Assembly: GCF_965284335.1 (NCBI RefSeq)
Contig: NZ_OZ260076.1
Strand: one strand, 5' to 3'
DNA from: Tabrizicola_A sp965284335
GTDB lineage: Bacteria; Pseudomonadota; Alphaproteobacteria; Rhodobacterales; Rhodobacteraceae
DNA length: 64,000 nucleotides
The translations under genes and the position numbers were made by a program. Of the stretch, positions 51,151 to 59,439 are shown one piece after another; position 1 is the first letter of the stretch; the number at the start of each line of letters is the position of its first letter. The notes beneath the pieces were generated by a model. That model made no database searches, was not told the DNA's origin, and saw nothing but the letters and a program-made list of their open reading frames with translations.

Positions 51151-51588
51151 TTACAGCGCCAAATCATAGGTCACCCAGCGGGTTTTGCTTGCCAGCTTGT
51201 CATAAAGCGCGCGGGCGCGGGCGTTGTCCTCGGCGGTGATCCAGCGAATGACGCTCCACCCGCGCTTCTGCCCCTCCTCGGCGAGGGCCGCGATCAAAGC
51301 ATCCGCCGCCCCTGACCCGCGCGCGGCAGGATCCACAAAAAGATCATCCAAGAACCCGCCAACCGTTGCCGAAAGCGGCCGGGCAAAGGGCCTAAAATGG
51401 GCCAGCCCCACCAAAGAGCCGCGATCCTGCGCCACGAGGCACAGGCTTTCATGGGCCGGATCGTTGATCCAGCCCCAGACCTTGGCGCGCATCTGCGGTG
51501 TTTGGGTCACCCCGTAAAAGGCCGCATATCCGGCGTAAAGCCGCTCCCATTCGGGGCGGTCGGCATCCATCGGCGGGCGAATAAGCAT
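51151..51588 (-). CDS. GNAT-family N-acetyltransferase
   Basis: A 145-residue acetyltransferase. Motif A is LDDLFVDPAARGSGAADALIAALAEEGQKRG with the acetyl-CoA loop R-G-S-G-A-A, followed by VIRWITAEDNARARALYDKLASKTRWVTYDLAL as motif B. Substrate unknown. ATG at 51588 gives the usual start MLIRPPMDADRPEWERLYAGY, while open sequence continues upstream without similarity. It is divergent from the EEP phosphatase. Confidence 0.88.
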   Translation of the reverse strand: MLIRPPMDADRPEWERLYAGYAAFYGVTQTPQMRAKVWGWINDPAHESLCLVAQDRGSLVGLAHFRPFARPLSATVGGFLDDLFVDPAARGSGAADALIAALAEEGQKRGWSVIRWITAEDNARARALYDKLASKTRWVTYDLAL

Positions 51589-51749
51589 CGGGCTGATCCT
51601 GTGTTTTGGCAAGGTTTCGACATCAAAGGCTGGCCGCGCATCGGCGGCCCACCAAAGTTGCCCCCTCTGATCGGCACCATCGTGATCTTGTAACTTGCTG
51701 CGCAACAGTGCCAGTCTGACCGCAGGCGTAACGCCAAAAAGGGGGCGCG

Positions 51750-52610
51750 ATGCGGCTGTTGTCTTTCAATATGCAATATGGGTTTGGGGCCGAAGGCATC
51801 TATGACCTGACCCGCGCAGCGGCGGTGATCTCGGGGGCCGACATCGCCTGCCTGCAAGAGGTAGACCGGCATTGGTCGCGCACGGGGTTTGACGACCAGC
51901 CCGCGCTTTTGGCTGAGATGCTGCCAGACCGCTTTTGCGTCTTTGGCCCCGGCTTTGACATGGATGCCTCGACCGTAGTGGCAGGCCGCGTCGTGAACCG
52001 TCGCCGCCAATTCGGGCCGATGATCCTTTCGCGCTGGCCGATCCTGTGGAGCCGTGTGCATCTTTTGCCGCTGGCCGCGATGATCGACCCGATCAACACC
52101 CAAACCTGCGCTTTGGAGGCCTGTATCGCCGCGCCATCAGGCCCGTTGCGCGTGGTCTCGGTGCATCTGGCGCATGTCGGCGTGGGCGAGCGGCTGGCGC
52201 AGATCGCCGCGCTGAAGGCCGCATTGGTGCCGGTGGGGCCTTGGTCTGGGGTTGATGACGAGCCGCTCCGCAACTGGACCGAGGGGCAGAGCGAACCACC
52301 CTGCCCGGCCGAAATGCTGTGGCTGGGAGATTTCAATTCCGAACCCGGAAGTGCGGAGTATCGCGCGATTGTGGGAGAGGTGCCCTATCACCCCGGCGCC
52401 CGCTATCGCGGGGCGATGGTGGATGCGGTGGCCGCACTGGGCCTGCATCTGCACAGCCATGAAAAGACGATTGCAGGGCAAATCCGGCGGCGGCAGTTGG
52501 ACCATGTGTTTGTGGATGCAAGCCTTGCCCCACGCCTGCGCCGGGCCTCAGTGGATGCGGGCTGTCTTGCCTCGGATCACCTGCCTTTGTGGGTGGAGAT
52601 GGATCTTTAA
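51750..52610 (+). CDS. Endonuclease/exonuclease/phosphatase-family protein
   Basis: A 286-residue metal-dependent EEP-fold hydrolase. Motifs are MRLLSFNMQYG at the start, IACLQEVD with the metal Glu, RQFGPMILSRWPI, RVVSVHLAHVG, MLWLGDFNSEPGS with Asp/Asn, LDHVFVDA and the terminal SDHLPLWVEMDL with the catalytic Asp-His. Related proteins are phosphodiesterases or sphingomyelinase-like enzymes; substrate unresolved. It precedes the hydroxylysine-kinase-like gene by 120 bases, separated by repeat copy E. Confidence 0.88.
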   Translation: MRLLSFNMQYGFGAEGIYDLTRAAAVISGADIACLQEVDRHWSRTGFDDQPALLAEMLPDRFCVFGPGFDMDASTVVAGRVVNRRRQFGPMILSRWPILWSRVHLLPLAAMIDPINTQTCALEACIAAPSGPLRVVSVHLAHVGVGERLAQIAALKAALVPVGPWSGVDDEPLRNWTEGQSEPPCPAEMLWLGDFNSEPGSAEYRAIVGEVPYHPGARYRGAMVDAVAALGLHLHSHEKTIAGQIRRRQLDHVFVDASLAPRLRRASVDAGCLASDHLPLWVEMDL

Positions 52611-52635
52611 GCCCCTGCGCGCTTGGCTGGCCGGG

Positions 52636-52669
52636 GCCTCCGGCGGGGATATTTGGACCACATTGAAGG
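52636..52669 (-). repeat. Gene-end repeat module, copy E
   Basis: Plus strand GCCTCCGGCGGGG then ATATTTGGACCACATTGAAGG, 25 bases after the EEP stop. It links the two forms of the module, since its GC core matches copies A and B and its tail matches C and D. Confidence 0.6.
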
Positions 52670-52732
52670 CGGGGCGGGGTTGACTTTGGTCAGACTCAAG
52701 CGGTTGATACGGCTGGATTTTGGCGAGATGAG

Positions 52733-53746
52733 ATGAGCGGTTCAGACGATCTTTTGGCAACGCGCCCCCCACAGGTGGCCCCCGAGGTGGTGCAGGCCCT
52801 TTTGGCGCAGTATTATGGGCTGTCGGGAACCATGACGCCGCTGACCTCAGAGCGGGATTTGAACCTGCGGCTGGTCACGGCCGAGCGGAGCTATGTGGTC
52901 AAATTCGCCAACCGTGCCGAGCCGCGCGAGGTGACAGATTTCCAAACCGCCGCCTTGCTGCATCTGGAGGGCAAGGGCCTGCCCGTGCCGCAGGTGATCC
53001 GAACCCGGTCGGGTGCCACCGAGGTTGAGACGGTTGATGGGCGGCTGCGGGTCTTGACCTATCTTGAGGGCCGCCCGATGCATAGCGCCGCGCCAAGCCC
53101 GGCGCGGCGGCGCGCGATGGGCGAGATGGCGGCGCGGATTTCCCTTGGTTTGCAGGGGTTTTCCCATGCCGGGGCCGATCATGTGCTGCAATGGGACATA
53201 CGCCACGCCGCCACCTTACGCCCGCTTTTGGCCCATGTGCCGCAGGATCTGGCCGATCTGTGCGCCGCAACCTTGACCCAGTTTGAGGCAAGGGTCTTGC
53301 CGCGTCTGCCCGAGTGTCGCTGGCAGGTGGTGCATAACGATCTGAACCCGCACAATGTTTTGGTGGATACCGATCAGCCTGACCGGATTGCCGGGGTTTT
53401 GGATTTTGGCGATATGGTGCGCACGCCTTTGGTCTGCGATCTGGGCGTGGCGGCCTCGTATCAGGTTGATCCTGACGCGGCGCTGGAGAGCCTTGTGGCC
53501 TTCACCGCCGCCTATCATCGGGTTTTGCCGCTGAGGCCTGTGGAACTGGCCCTTGTGGCCGATCTGACGGCGGCGCGGATGCTGACCACGATCTGCATCA
53601 CCTCATGGCGCGCGGCGCGCTATCCTGAGAATTCTGCTTATATTCTGCGCAATTACTCTTCGGCGCGCGCCGGGCTTTTGGCCCTGTCCGCCCTGCCCCC
53701 TGCCGATGTGATGGCTGCGCTGACCCATGCCTGCCCGATGGAGTGA
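52733..53746 (+). CDS. APH-family kinase, hydroxylysine-kinase-like
   Basis: A 337-residue aminoglycoside-phosphotransferase-fold kinase. Key motifs are YVVKFANRAE with the ATP Lys, the catalytic loop VVHNDLNPHNVLVD, and the metal motif GVLDFGDMVRTPLVCDLGVAASY. The wording of these motifs and the aminotransferase directly downstream resemble vertebrate HYKK (5-hydroxylysine kinase) with PHYKPL. Substrate could also be ethanolamine-like. It ends four bases before the aminotransferase. No strong ribosome-binding site is seen, but GAGATGAG overlaps the ATG at 52733. Confidence 0.83.
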   Translation: MSGSDDLLATRPPQVAPEVVQALLAQYYGLSGTMTPLTSERDLNLRLVTAERSYVVKFANRAEPREVTDFQTAALLHLEGKGLPVPQVIRTRSGATEVETVDGRLRVLTYLEGRPMHSAAPSPARRRAMGEMAARISLGLQGFSHAGADHVLQWDIRHAATLRPLLAHVPQDLADLCAATLTQFEARVLPRLPECRWQVVHNDLNPHNVLVDTDQPDRIAGVLDFGDMVRTPLVCDLGVAASYQVDPDAALESLVAFTAAYHRVLPLRPVELALVADLTAARMLTTICITSWRAARYPENSAYILRNYSSARAGLLALSALPPADVMAALTHACPME

Positions 53747-53749
53747 CCC

Positions 53750-55063
53750 ATGACCCAAGGCTTTCCCGGAACCATGCCGAATGCCTATCAGCCGGGCAAA
53801 GGCAACCTGCCGCCCGAAGACGAGGCACTGGTCGCGCGGCGCGCCCGTGCCTTGGGGCCGGCCTATCGGCTGTTTTACGAAACCCCGGTGCATCTGGTGC
53901 GCGGTGACGGGGTTTGGCTTTATGACACCGCCGGAAAGGCCTATCTCGACACCTATAACAACGTGGCCTCGGTGGGCCATTGTCACCCCCATGTGGTGGC
54001 CGCAACCGCCCGGCAATCGGCGATTTTTGCCAGCCATACCCGCTATTTGCATGAGGGCGTTCTGACCTATGCCGAGCGTTTGCTGGCGCATTTTCCGGCA
54101 GAGTTGAGCCATGTGATGTTCACCTGCACCGGATCAGAGGCCAATGATCTGGCCTTTCGGATTGCCCGCGCCCATACCGGGGGAACGGGCTTTATCGTGA
54201 CAGAAAATGCTTATCACGGCGTGACTTACGCGATTGCGGGCATGTCGCCGAGCCTTGGCGCCGGGGTGGATTTGGGCGAACATGTGCGCGTTGTTCCGGC
54301 ACCGAGATCGGGGGCGGATACGGGGGCAGAATTTGCCGCAGGCGTGCAGGCGGCGATCCGCGAGATGCAGCGCCATGGCATCAAACCCGCCGCGCTGATC
54401 GTCGATACGGTGTTTTCCTCGGATGGGGTGTTTACTGATCCGGCCGGTTTCTTGCAGCCCGCCGTTCAGGCCATCCGCGCCGCAGGGGGTCTGTTCATCG
54501 CCGATGAGGTGCAGCCCGGCTTTGGCCGCACTGGGGCCGCGATGTGGGGCTTTCAGCGCCATGGCCTGATGCCGGATATGGTGTCTTTGGGCAAGCCGAT
54601 GGGCAATGGCTATCCGGTGGCGGGGCTGGTGATCCAGCCGCAAGTGATTGAAGCCTTTGGATCAAAAGCGCGATATTTCAACACCTTCGGCGGCAATGCC
54701 GTGGCCGCGGCCACAGCACTTGCGGTGCTGGAGGTGGTGGAGAATGAGCAGTTGATGGACAATGCCCGCAACGTCGGCGCGGCCTTTGCCGAAGGGTTGC
54801 GGGGGCTGGCAAAAGACCATGCCGCCTTGGGCGAATTGCGGGCGGTGGGGCTGTTTTTGGGCCAAGACATCGTGGATGATGCGGGCCAGCCAGATGCGAC
54901 ACGGGCCAGCCAGATCGTGAACCGGTTGCGCGAGGAAGGGGTGCTGATTTCCGCCACCGGGCCCAAAGGGCATGTGTTGAAAATCCGCCCGCCTTTGGTG
55001 TTCAGCCATGACAATGTGGCGTTTTTCCTCGATCGGCTGGAACGGGTGCTGAGCTCGGTCTAG
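53750..55063 (+). CDS. Class III PLP enzyme, phospho-lyase-like (AGXT2L/PHYKPL type)
   Basis: A 437-residue fold-type I PLP enzyme. It has GDGVWLYDTAGKAYLDTYNNVASVGHCHPHVV near the start, TCTGSEANDLAFRIARAHTGGTGFIV, ADEVQPGFGRTGAAMWGFQ with the PLP-binding Asp, and SLGKPMGNGYPVAGLVI with the Schiff-base Lys. G-K-P-M/I-G-N-G is typical of the group containing ethanolamine-phosphate and 5-phosphohydroxylysine phospho-lyases. With the kinase upstream, a two-step phosphorylation and elimination of an amino alcohol is inferred. A plain transaminase cannot be excluded. Confidence 0.85.
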   Translation: MTQGFPGTMPNAYQPGKGNLPPEDEALVARRARALGPAYRLFYETPVHLVRGDGVWLYDTAGKAYLDTYNNVASVGHCHPHVVAATARQSAIFASHTRYLHEGVLTYAERLLAHFPAELSHVMFTCTGSEANDLAFRIARAHTGGTGFIVTENAYHGVTYAIAGMSPSLGAGVDLGEHVRVVPAPRSGADTGAEFAAGVQAAIREMQRHGIKPAALIVDTVFSSDGVFTDPAGFLQPAVQAIRAAGGLFIADEVQPGFGRTGAAMWGFQRHGLMPDMVSLGKPMGNGYPVAGLVIQPQVIEAFGSKARYFNTFGGNAVAAATALAVLEVVENEQLMDNARNVGAAFAEGLRGLAKDHAALGELRAVGLFLGQDIVDDAGQPDATRASQIVNRLREEGVLISATGPKGHVLKIRPPLVFSHDNVAFFLDRLERVLSSV

Positions 55064-55067
55064 AAGA

Positions 55068-55088
55068 CTGATTTTCGACGAAAATCAG
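55068..55088 (+). terminator. TTTTCGACGAAAA palindrome after the aminotransferase
   Basis: Arms CTGATTTTCG and CGAAAATCAG flank one A, four bases after the stop codon. It resembles the palindromes at 39726 and 45470 and probably terminates this operon; the T-rich arm follows only weakly on the plus strand. The rest of the gap to 55241 shows no gene. Confidence 0.55.
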
Positions 55089-55241
55089 GGTCTGGGGCGC
55101 GTCGGGTTTGCGTATGGTTTGCGTCGGGTTTCCGTCCCGACATCGGGCGCGCTGCGGGCCAAGCGCTGAGCCGCGCCCTTTTGCACAAGACCACGATGCC
55201 ACGCAGGCGGGCACGGCCTTTGCCAGGTGAATAACGCTCCG

Positions 55242-55823
55242 TTAGTTCATCACGACGCGCGCGCCCTGCCGGACGGTGGGCCACTGCTCGAGCTTCATCC
55301 ACTCTGGGAATACGCGCGGGTCCCAGCAAGCCTTTCTGTAAGTTGCGCGCAGAATATCCAGCAGCACGCGCTGGTTTGCTTCTGCAAGCTGTAGGACCGC
55401 ATCGACGTTGCGGTCGTCCGTGAGCACCGCGACCAGACCGTTCGGCACACGCTTGAAGTGGATCGTCCTGCACAGCCAGTCTGGCGTTTCCGGCTCGCGC
55501 GCGACGGGCTTCGGAACGGCCCCAGAGGCACGAGCTTCGCGCCGCACCTGACGAACGCGCTCCTGAGTCATCGACTGGACAATATCGGCAGGCACGCCCT
55601 GCGGGATCTTTGCCTCCAGATCCTTGGCGATTACTGGGATCACCTGATCCATTAGCCGTCGCGTCAGCAGGATCGACTGCTTGATGCCAGCACCATCTAT
55701 CGCGTTCAGCCGAATGCGGTCCTCAACCGGATCGTAGTTTGCCGTGAAGGCTTGAATTGCAAACTGGAAGCGTGCTTCGTGCTGCGCATCAGTAACCGCG
55801 GGCATCAGGTTAGGGGCGGACAT
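55242..55823 (-). CDS. Hypothetical protein, 193 residues, no family recognised
   Basis: I do not recognise this protein. It has no signal peptide or membrane segment. The N-terminal half reads as a beta-strand pair and helix (ARFQFAIQAFTANYDPVEDRIRLNAID, ILLTRRLMDQVIPVIAKDLEAKI), a basic proline-rich linker (RRQ/RREARASGAVPKPVAREPETPDWLC) follows, and the C-terminal half is helical (VDAVLQLAEANQRVLLDILRATYRKACWDPRVFPEWM). It is on the same strand as the permease genes, 53 bases downstream. Base composition is lower in GC than the genes to the left, in keeping with the start of an accessory region. Confidence 0.7.
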   Translation of the reverse strand: MSAPNLMPAVTDAQHEARFQFAIQAFTANYDPVEDRIRLNAIDGAGIKQSILLTRRLMDQVIPVIAKDLEAKIPQGVPADIVQSMTQERVRQVRREARASGAVPKPVAREPETPDWLCRTIHFKRVPNGLVAVLTDDRNVDAVLQLAEANQRVLLDILRATYRKACWDPRVFPEWMKLEQWPTVRQGARVVMN

Positions 55824-55876
55824 GGTCGTCTATCTCCATTCGTTAGATGCGATACATAGCATTTGGGACGCGGGCT

Positions 55877-56893
55877 TCAGCGGATCACTTCCGGGAAGAA
55901 TTCTTCGAAGGGCTCAAGCAGCGGACCAATTTCGGGCTTCACACCAGTGGCCGTGTTCACAGAACATGCATATTCGGACGCAAACCACCGCCCCCCCAGG
56001 AAAAGACAAAGTGAGAGCAGCAACACGATGGACACAAAATGCACGAGCCACCTTCCAAAGGACCATCTTCCTTGTTCTGAAGCCACACTTTTTTTTGCGA
56101 GTTCATTTGCCGCATAGATAACGAGCGAAACTACAACCAAGATTACGGCGATGGCCGCAAGCGACGGATCGGTGCCAATCCGGGCGCGTTGAGCAATCTC
56201 TGTGGTAAAGGTGTAGCTCTGACCTATGGTAAAGATTGTTACGCTGTAATTTTCAAAGCTGGATATAACTGCCAGCACGATCGCAGCACCAATGGCAGGA
56301 CGCAGGAACGGCAACAAGATGCGCTGAAATGCCTGAGCGTATGTCGCCCCAAGGTCACGCGCCGCATCAAACTGCAATCTATCAAAGCGCTCTAGGCGCG
56401 CGATGAACACAAGCATGCAATAAGAAGCAATGTAGCACGACTGCCCAAAGATGGTCAGAACAATACCGTTATTCGACAAGTACCCAGGCCCGAGCCCAAG
56501 AAGAAGTTCCATCCTCCGCCAAAAGATGAATGTTGCTACCCCAAGCACGACGCCAGGGATCAGAATAGGCGCCACCATAACCATGTAGAGCGGCCCACGC
56601 AGACGCGGCCAGGCGCGCATCAGAGATAAAGCTCCCGCAAGACCGAGCGGGACAGAGAGCAAAACAGCACCAACCGCTACAAGTGCTGATGAACCGAGCC
56701 CCACGCGAAGCCGTTGATCCTCTAGACCTCTTTCAAACCAATCTAGCGTTGTACAATCCCAGGGCCACAAGCGCGGGAAGCTTGATGCGTTGAACGCAGT
56801 TGCCGTCATTAGCACCAGCGGAGCAAACAAAAGAGCGAAGAACAGTAGTAGGTAAGCAAGGAGAAAGACACGTAGGCGCCGATTGACCATCAT
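55877..56893 (-). CDS. ABC transporter permease, PotC-like (polyamine/opine type)
   Basis: A 338-residue inner-membrane permease with about seven hydrophobic segments. The coupling EAA-like loop reads FDAARDLGATYAQAFQRILLPFLRPAIGAAIVLAVISSFENYSVTIF, typical of PotB/PotC-type importers for polyamines, Fe3+ or related solutes. A C-terminal extension of about 60 residues beyond the usual end includes another membrane helix (LVHFVSIVLLLSLCLFLGG). It overlaps the upstream permease by four bases. The ATPase and binding protein are missing, probably lost with the deletion at the IS. Confidence 0.88.
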   Translation of the reverse strand: MMVNRRLRVFLLAYLLLFFALLFAPLVLMTATAFNASSFPRLWPWDCTTLDWFERGLEDQRLRVGLGSSALVAVGAVLLSVPLGLAGALSLMRAWPRLRGPLYMVMVAPILIPGVVLGVATFIFWRRMELLLGLGPGYLSNNGIVLTIFGQSCYIASYCMLVFIARLERFDRLQFDAARDLGATYAQAFQRILLPFLRPAIGAAIVLAVISSFENYSVTIFTIGQSYTFTTEIAQRARIGTDPSLAAIAVILVVVSLVIYAANELAKKSVASEQGRWSFGRWLVHFVSIVLLLSLCLFLGGRWFASEYACSVNTATGVKPEIGPLLEPFEEFFPEVIR

Positions 56894-57732
56894 TGCACCA
56901 ACTCACCGATCTTTACGCGGAAAATGCGTGCAAAAACGATTACAAGAACCGTCGACGTAATGAGAAGAATGACAGCATAGGCCGCCCCCCTTGCCCAGTT
57001 CAGGGACTCAAAAAAGCTCTGATAGATCAACTCCGTGAACCAGATTGTGGACGGACCACCGAGGACTTGCGGCACGGCTAGCGCTCCGGCGCTAAGCATA
57101 AACACCATCGTGCAGCCAGCCGCGACACCAGGCATCGCAAAGGGAAGCACGATCCTCCGATGGATGCGTGACCATGAGGCCCCAAAGTCACGCGCAGCTT
57201 CAATTTCTGCTGGATTTTGGTTCGCCATGACATTGTAGAGTGGGAAAACCATCAGCAGAAGATAGGCGTACGCAAGGCCCGCGTGCAAAGCCACCTCACT
57301 GCGAATGAAATCAATGGGTGCTTGCACGGCGCCCATGCCGAGCAAAATCGTGTTTACAACGCCAAGCTCCCCAAAAATTATGCGAAAAGCGTATGCACGT
57401 AGGATATCGTTTATCCAGTAGGGTATGACCAGTGCAACGATCATTAGACGTTTGATCTGATCCGCCGCGACGTAGGCCAAGTACCAGGACAAAGGATAGG
57501 CCAACAGCAGCGTAAGGACGGTCACAAACAGAGCGCTCATCAAAGTTCGCCATAAGATGCGTGCATCGATAAAACTGTGGGACGCGTTATGTCCATCAGC
57601 GCCCCCCAGAAAGAACCTATAATGTTCCAGCGTATAACTGCCGCCTTCCGTGCTCGTGGCGCCCATGGGTGTATTGGGCCGAAACGAAAACTCCAAGATA
57701 GCGATCTGCGGAATAAGGATCAGGACAAAGAC
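56890..57732 (-). pseudogene. ABC transporter permease, PotB-like, 5' end removed by IS3
   Basis: The reading frame is open from the stop at 56890 to the IS boundary at 57732. It encodes VFVLILIPQIAILEFSFRPNTP followed by about 260 residues with permease helices and the EAA loop EIEAARDFGASWSRIHRRIVLPFAMPGV. The first cytoplasmic and membrane residues (roughly 15-30) and the native start codon and promoter are gone. An internal ATG-like start at 57696 could give a shortened product that lacks the first helix. The lesion probably silences the downstream permease too. Confidence 0.8.
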
Positions 57733-57773
57733 TGAACCGCCCCGGATTTATCGGAGGGTGATTTGTTCATATT

Positions 57774-58679
57774 TCAGGCGACCATATCGAGTGAGTTCAG
57801 GTTTGCATAGAACGCCTCCTCTGCTTCTGCGGGCGGGATATAACCGATGGGGCCAAGAAGGCGGCGATTGTTATACCAATCGACCCATTTCAAGGTTTCC
57901 CATTCGACCTCGCGCATCGATTTCCATGGGCCGATCTGGTTGATGACCTCGGTTTTGAAGAGGCCTATCACACATTCGGCAAGGGCATTATCATAGGCAT
58001 CGCCGACGGTGCCTACGGAAAGATCGATCTCTGCCTCGGCCAGGCGCTCAGTATACTTGATGGACAAGTATTGGGAGCCACGGTCCGAGTGATGAACCAA
58101 GCTCTTGTTATCTGGCGTCTTTCTTTGCCAGATCGCTTGCTCCAGGGCGTCGAGCACGAACTGTGTCTTCATCGAGGTCGAGGCACGCCAGCCGACAATA
58201 CGACGCGCAAACACATCGATCACGAATGCCACGTAGACCGTCCCAGACCAAGTTTGCACGTAGGTGAAATCTGAAACCCACAGCTTGTTCGGACGGTCTG
58301 CCATGAACAGTCGGTTCACCTTGTCATCTGGGCAGGGCTGCGATGTGTCAGGGTTCGTGGTGACAACCTTTTTGCCCCGAAGCACACCTTTGAGGCCCAA
58401 ATCGCGCATCAAACGCTCCACAGTGCATCGCGCGACGTCCTGATTGCCTCTGAGCAAGACGTGCCAGATCTTCCGCGCCCCATAGAGCTTACGGTTGTCT
58501 TTCCAGGCGGCATCGATCTTGATGCAGAGATCCGCGTCCGACTTTGCCCGAGCCGAAGCACGATCAGGATCACGCCCGATGGCGCGACGCTCATAATAGG
58601 TAGACTGGGCGATTTGCAGCATTTTGCACATCGGCTCGACCCCGAACTGTCCCCTATGTTCTTCAATGAAAGCAGTCAC
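57774..58679 (-). CDS. IS3-family transposase OrfB (integrase core)
   Basis: A 301-residue catalytic subunit. It begins with an HTH_21-like segment (FIEEHRGQFGVEPMCKMLQIAQSTYYERRAI) and contains the integrase-core DDE residues: D in KLWVSDFTYVQTWSG, D in LVHHSDRGSQYLS and E in NALAECVIGLFKTEVI. It overlaps OrfA by four bases and is normally made as an OrfAB frameshift fusion. No internal stop is present, so it may be functional. Confidence 0.93.
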   Translation of the reverse strand: MTAFIEEHRGQFGVEPMCKMLQIAQSTYYERRAIGRDPDRASARAKSDADLCIKIDAAWKDNRKLYGARKIWHVLLRGNQDVARCTVERLMRDLGLKGVLRGKKVVTTNPDTSQPCPDDKVNRLFMADRPNKLWVSDFTYVQTWSGTVYVAFVIDVFARRIVGWRASTSMKTQFVLDALEQAIWQRKTPDNKSLVHHSDRGSQYLSIKYTERLAEAEIDLSVGTVGDAYDNALAECVIGLFKTEVINQIGPWKSMREVEWETLKWVDWYNNRRLLGPIGYIPPAEAEEAFYANLNSLDMVA

Positions 58680-59026
58680 TTGCGAAACGGGCGGTCGAGC
58701 TCCGCCATTGCAAAATATGCTGATGCCTTCTTCAGTATCTCGTTAGCCTGACGCAGTTCACGGTTCTCACGTTCAAGCTCTTTTATTCGAGCTTTATCGG
58801 CACTGGTCAGACCTGGCCGTTCGCCACCATCACGCTGGGCCTGACGCACCCAAACGCGAAGGCTGTCCGGCGAACAACCCAATTTGCCTGCAATCGCCAC
58901 CAGCGCAGAAGCTTCGCTTTGATACTCATCGCGGTGTTCCAGCAAAAGCCGCACCGCGCGTTCGCGGAACTCGGGTGAATACGGCTTCGACGTCTTCTTC
59001 TTTTGTGCATGTTCCATAACGGGCAA
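58676..59026 (-). CDS. IS3-family transposase OrfA
   Basis: A 116-residue (113 from the alternative ATG at 59017) DNA-binding subunit. The helix-turn-helix is YSPEFRERAVRLLLEHRDEYQSEASALVAIAGKLGCSPDSLRVWVRQAQRD. A leucine-zipper-like helix KARIKELERENRELRQANEILKKASAYFA follows, as usual for IS3 OrfA. It overlaps OrfB by four bases. Confidence 0.92.
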   Translation of the reverse strand: MPVMEHAQKKKTSKPYSPEFRERAVRLLLEHRDEYQSEASALVAIAGKLGCSPDSLRVWVRQAQRDGGERPGLTSADKARIKELERENRELRQANEILKKASAYFAMAELDRPFRK

Positions 59027-59068
59027 TTCTCCGAGAGTTTTGCCCTCCGGTAAACCCGGGGCGGTTCA

Positions 59069-59439
59069 ATCTCGTGATTGTGGACGAGTTGGGCTACCTG
59101 CCCTTCAGCGCCTCCGGCGGGGCCCTGCTGTTCCACCTGCTCAGCAAGCTTTATGAGCGCACCAGCGTCGTCATCACCACCAACCTCAGCTTCAGCGAAT
59201 GGGCCACCGTTTTTGGCGATGCAAAGATGACCACCGCCTTGCTCGACCGCCTCACCCACCGCTGCCACATCCTGGAAACCGGAAACGACAGCTTCCGCTT
59301 CAAGGCAAGCTCAGCTGCGGCAGCCCGAAAAAAGAAGGAGACAAACCCGCCCTTGACCCCAGCATGAACCGAAATCCATAATCAGAGGTGGCTCACTTCT
59401 CGGTGAAAAAACCGGATCAGTTCTGGGTGAAAATCAACA
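59069..59439 (+). mobile_element. IS21-family element remnant (right end)
   Basis: The 3' part of istB and the right terminus of an IS21 element. The terminus has the tandem motifs typical of this family: GGTGGCTCACTTCTCGGTGA and then CAGTTCTGGGTGAAAATCAA, ending in CA near 59439. Everything left of 59069 is replaced by the IS3 element. The right boundary lies inside the surface-protein gene, which it truncates. Confidence 0.8.
59071..59367 (+). pseudogene. istB: IstB-like transposition helper ATPase, C-terminal fragment
   Basis: The 98 remaining codons begin at the Walker B segment (LVIVDELGYLPFSASGGALLFHLLSKLYERTSVVITTNLSFSEWATVFGD) and run to a normal stop, including AKMTTALLDRLTHRCHILETGNDSFRFK. 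Walker A and the N-terminal half are missing, cut off at the IS3 boundary, so it cannot function. Confidence 0.9.

Larger units (their letters stand above)
57733..59068 (-). mobile_element. IS3-family insertion sequence without target duplication
   Basis: A 1336-base element bounded by inverted repeats beginning TGAACCGCCCCGG on both ends (left TGAACCGCCCCGGATTTAT, right complemented TGAACCGCCCCGGGTTTAC). It carries the two overlapping frames of an IS3 transposase. Flanking trinucleotides differ (GAC left, ATC right), so there is no target-site duplication. The left flank is a truncated permease and the right flank a truncated istB gene, which implies deletion or recombination after insertion. 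Confidence 0.92.
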
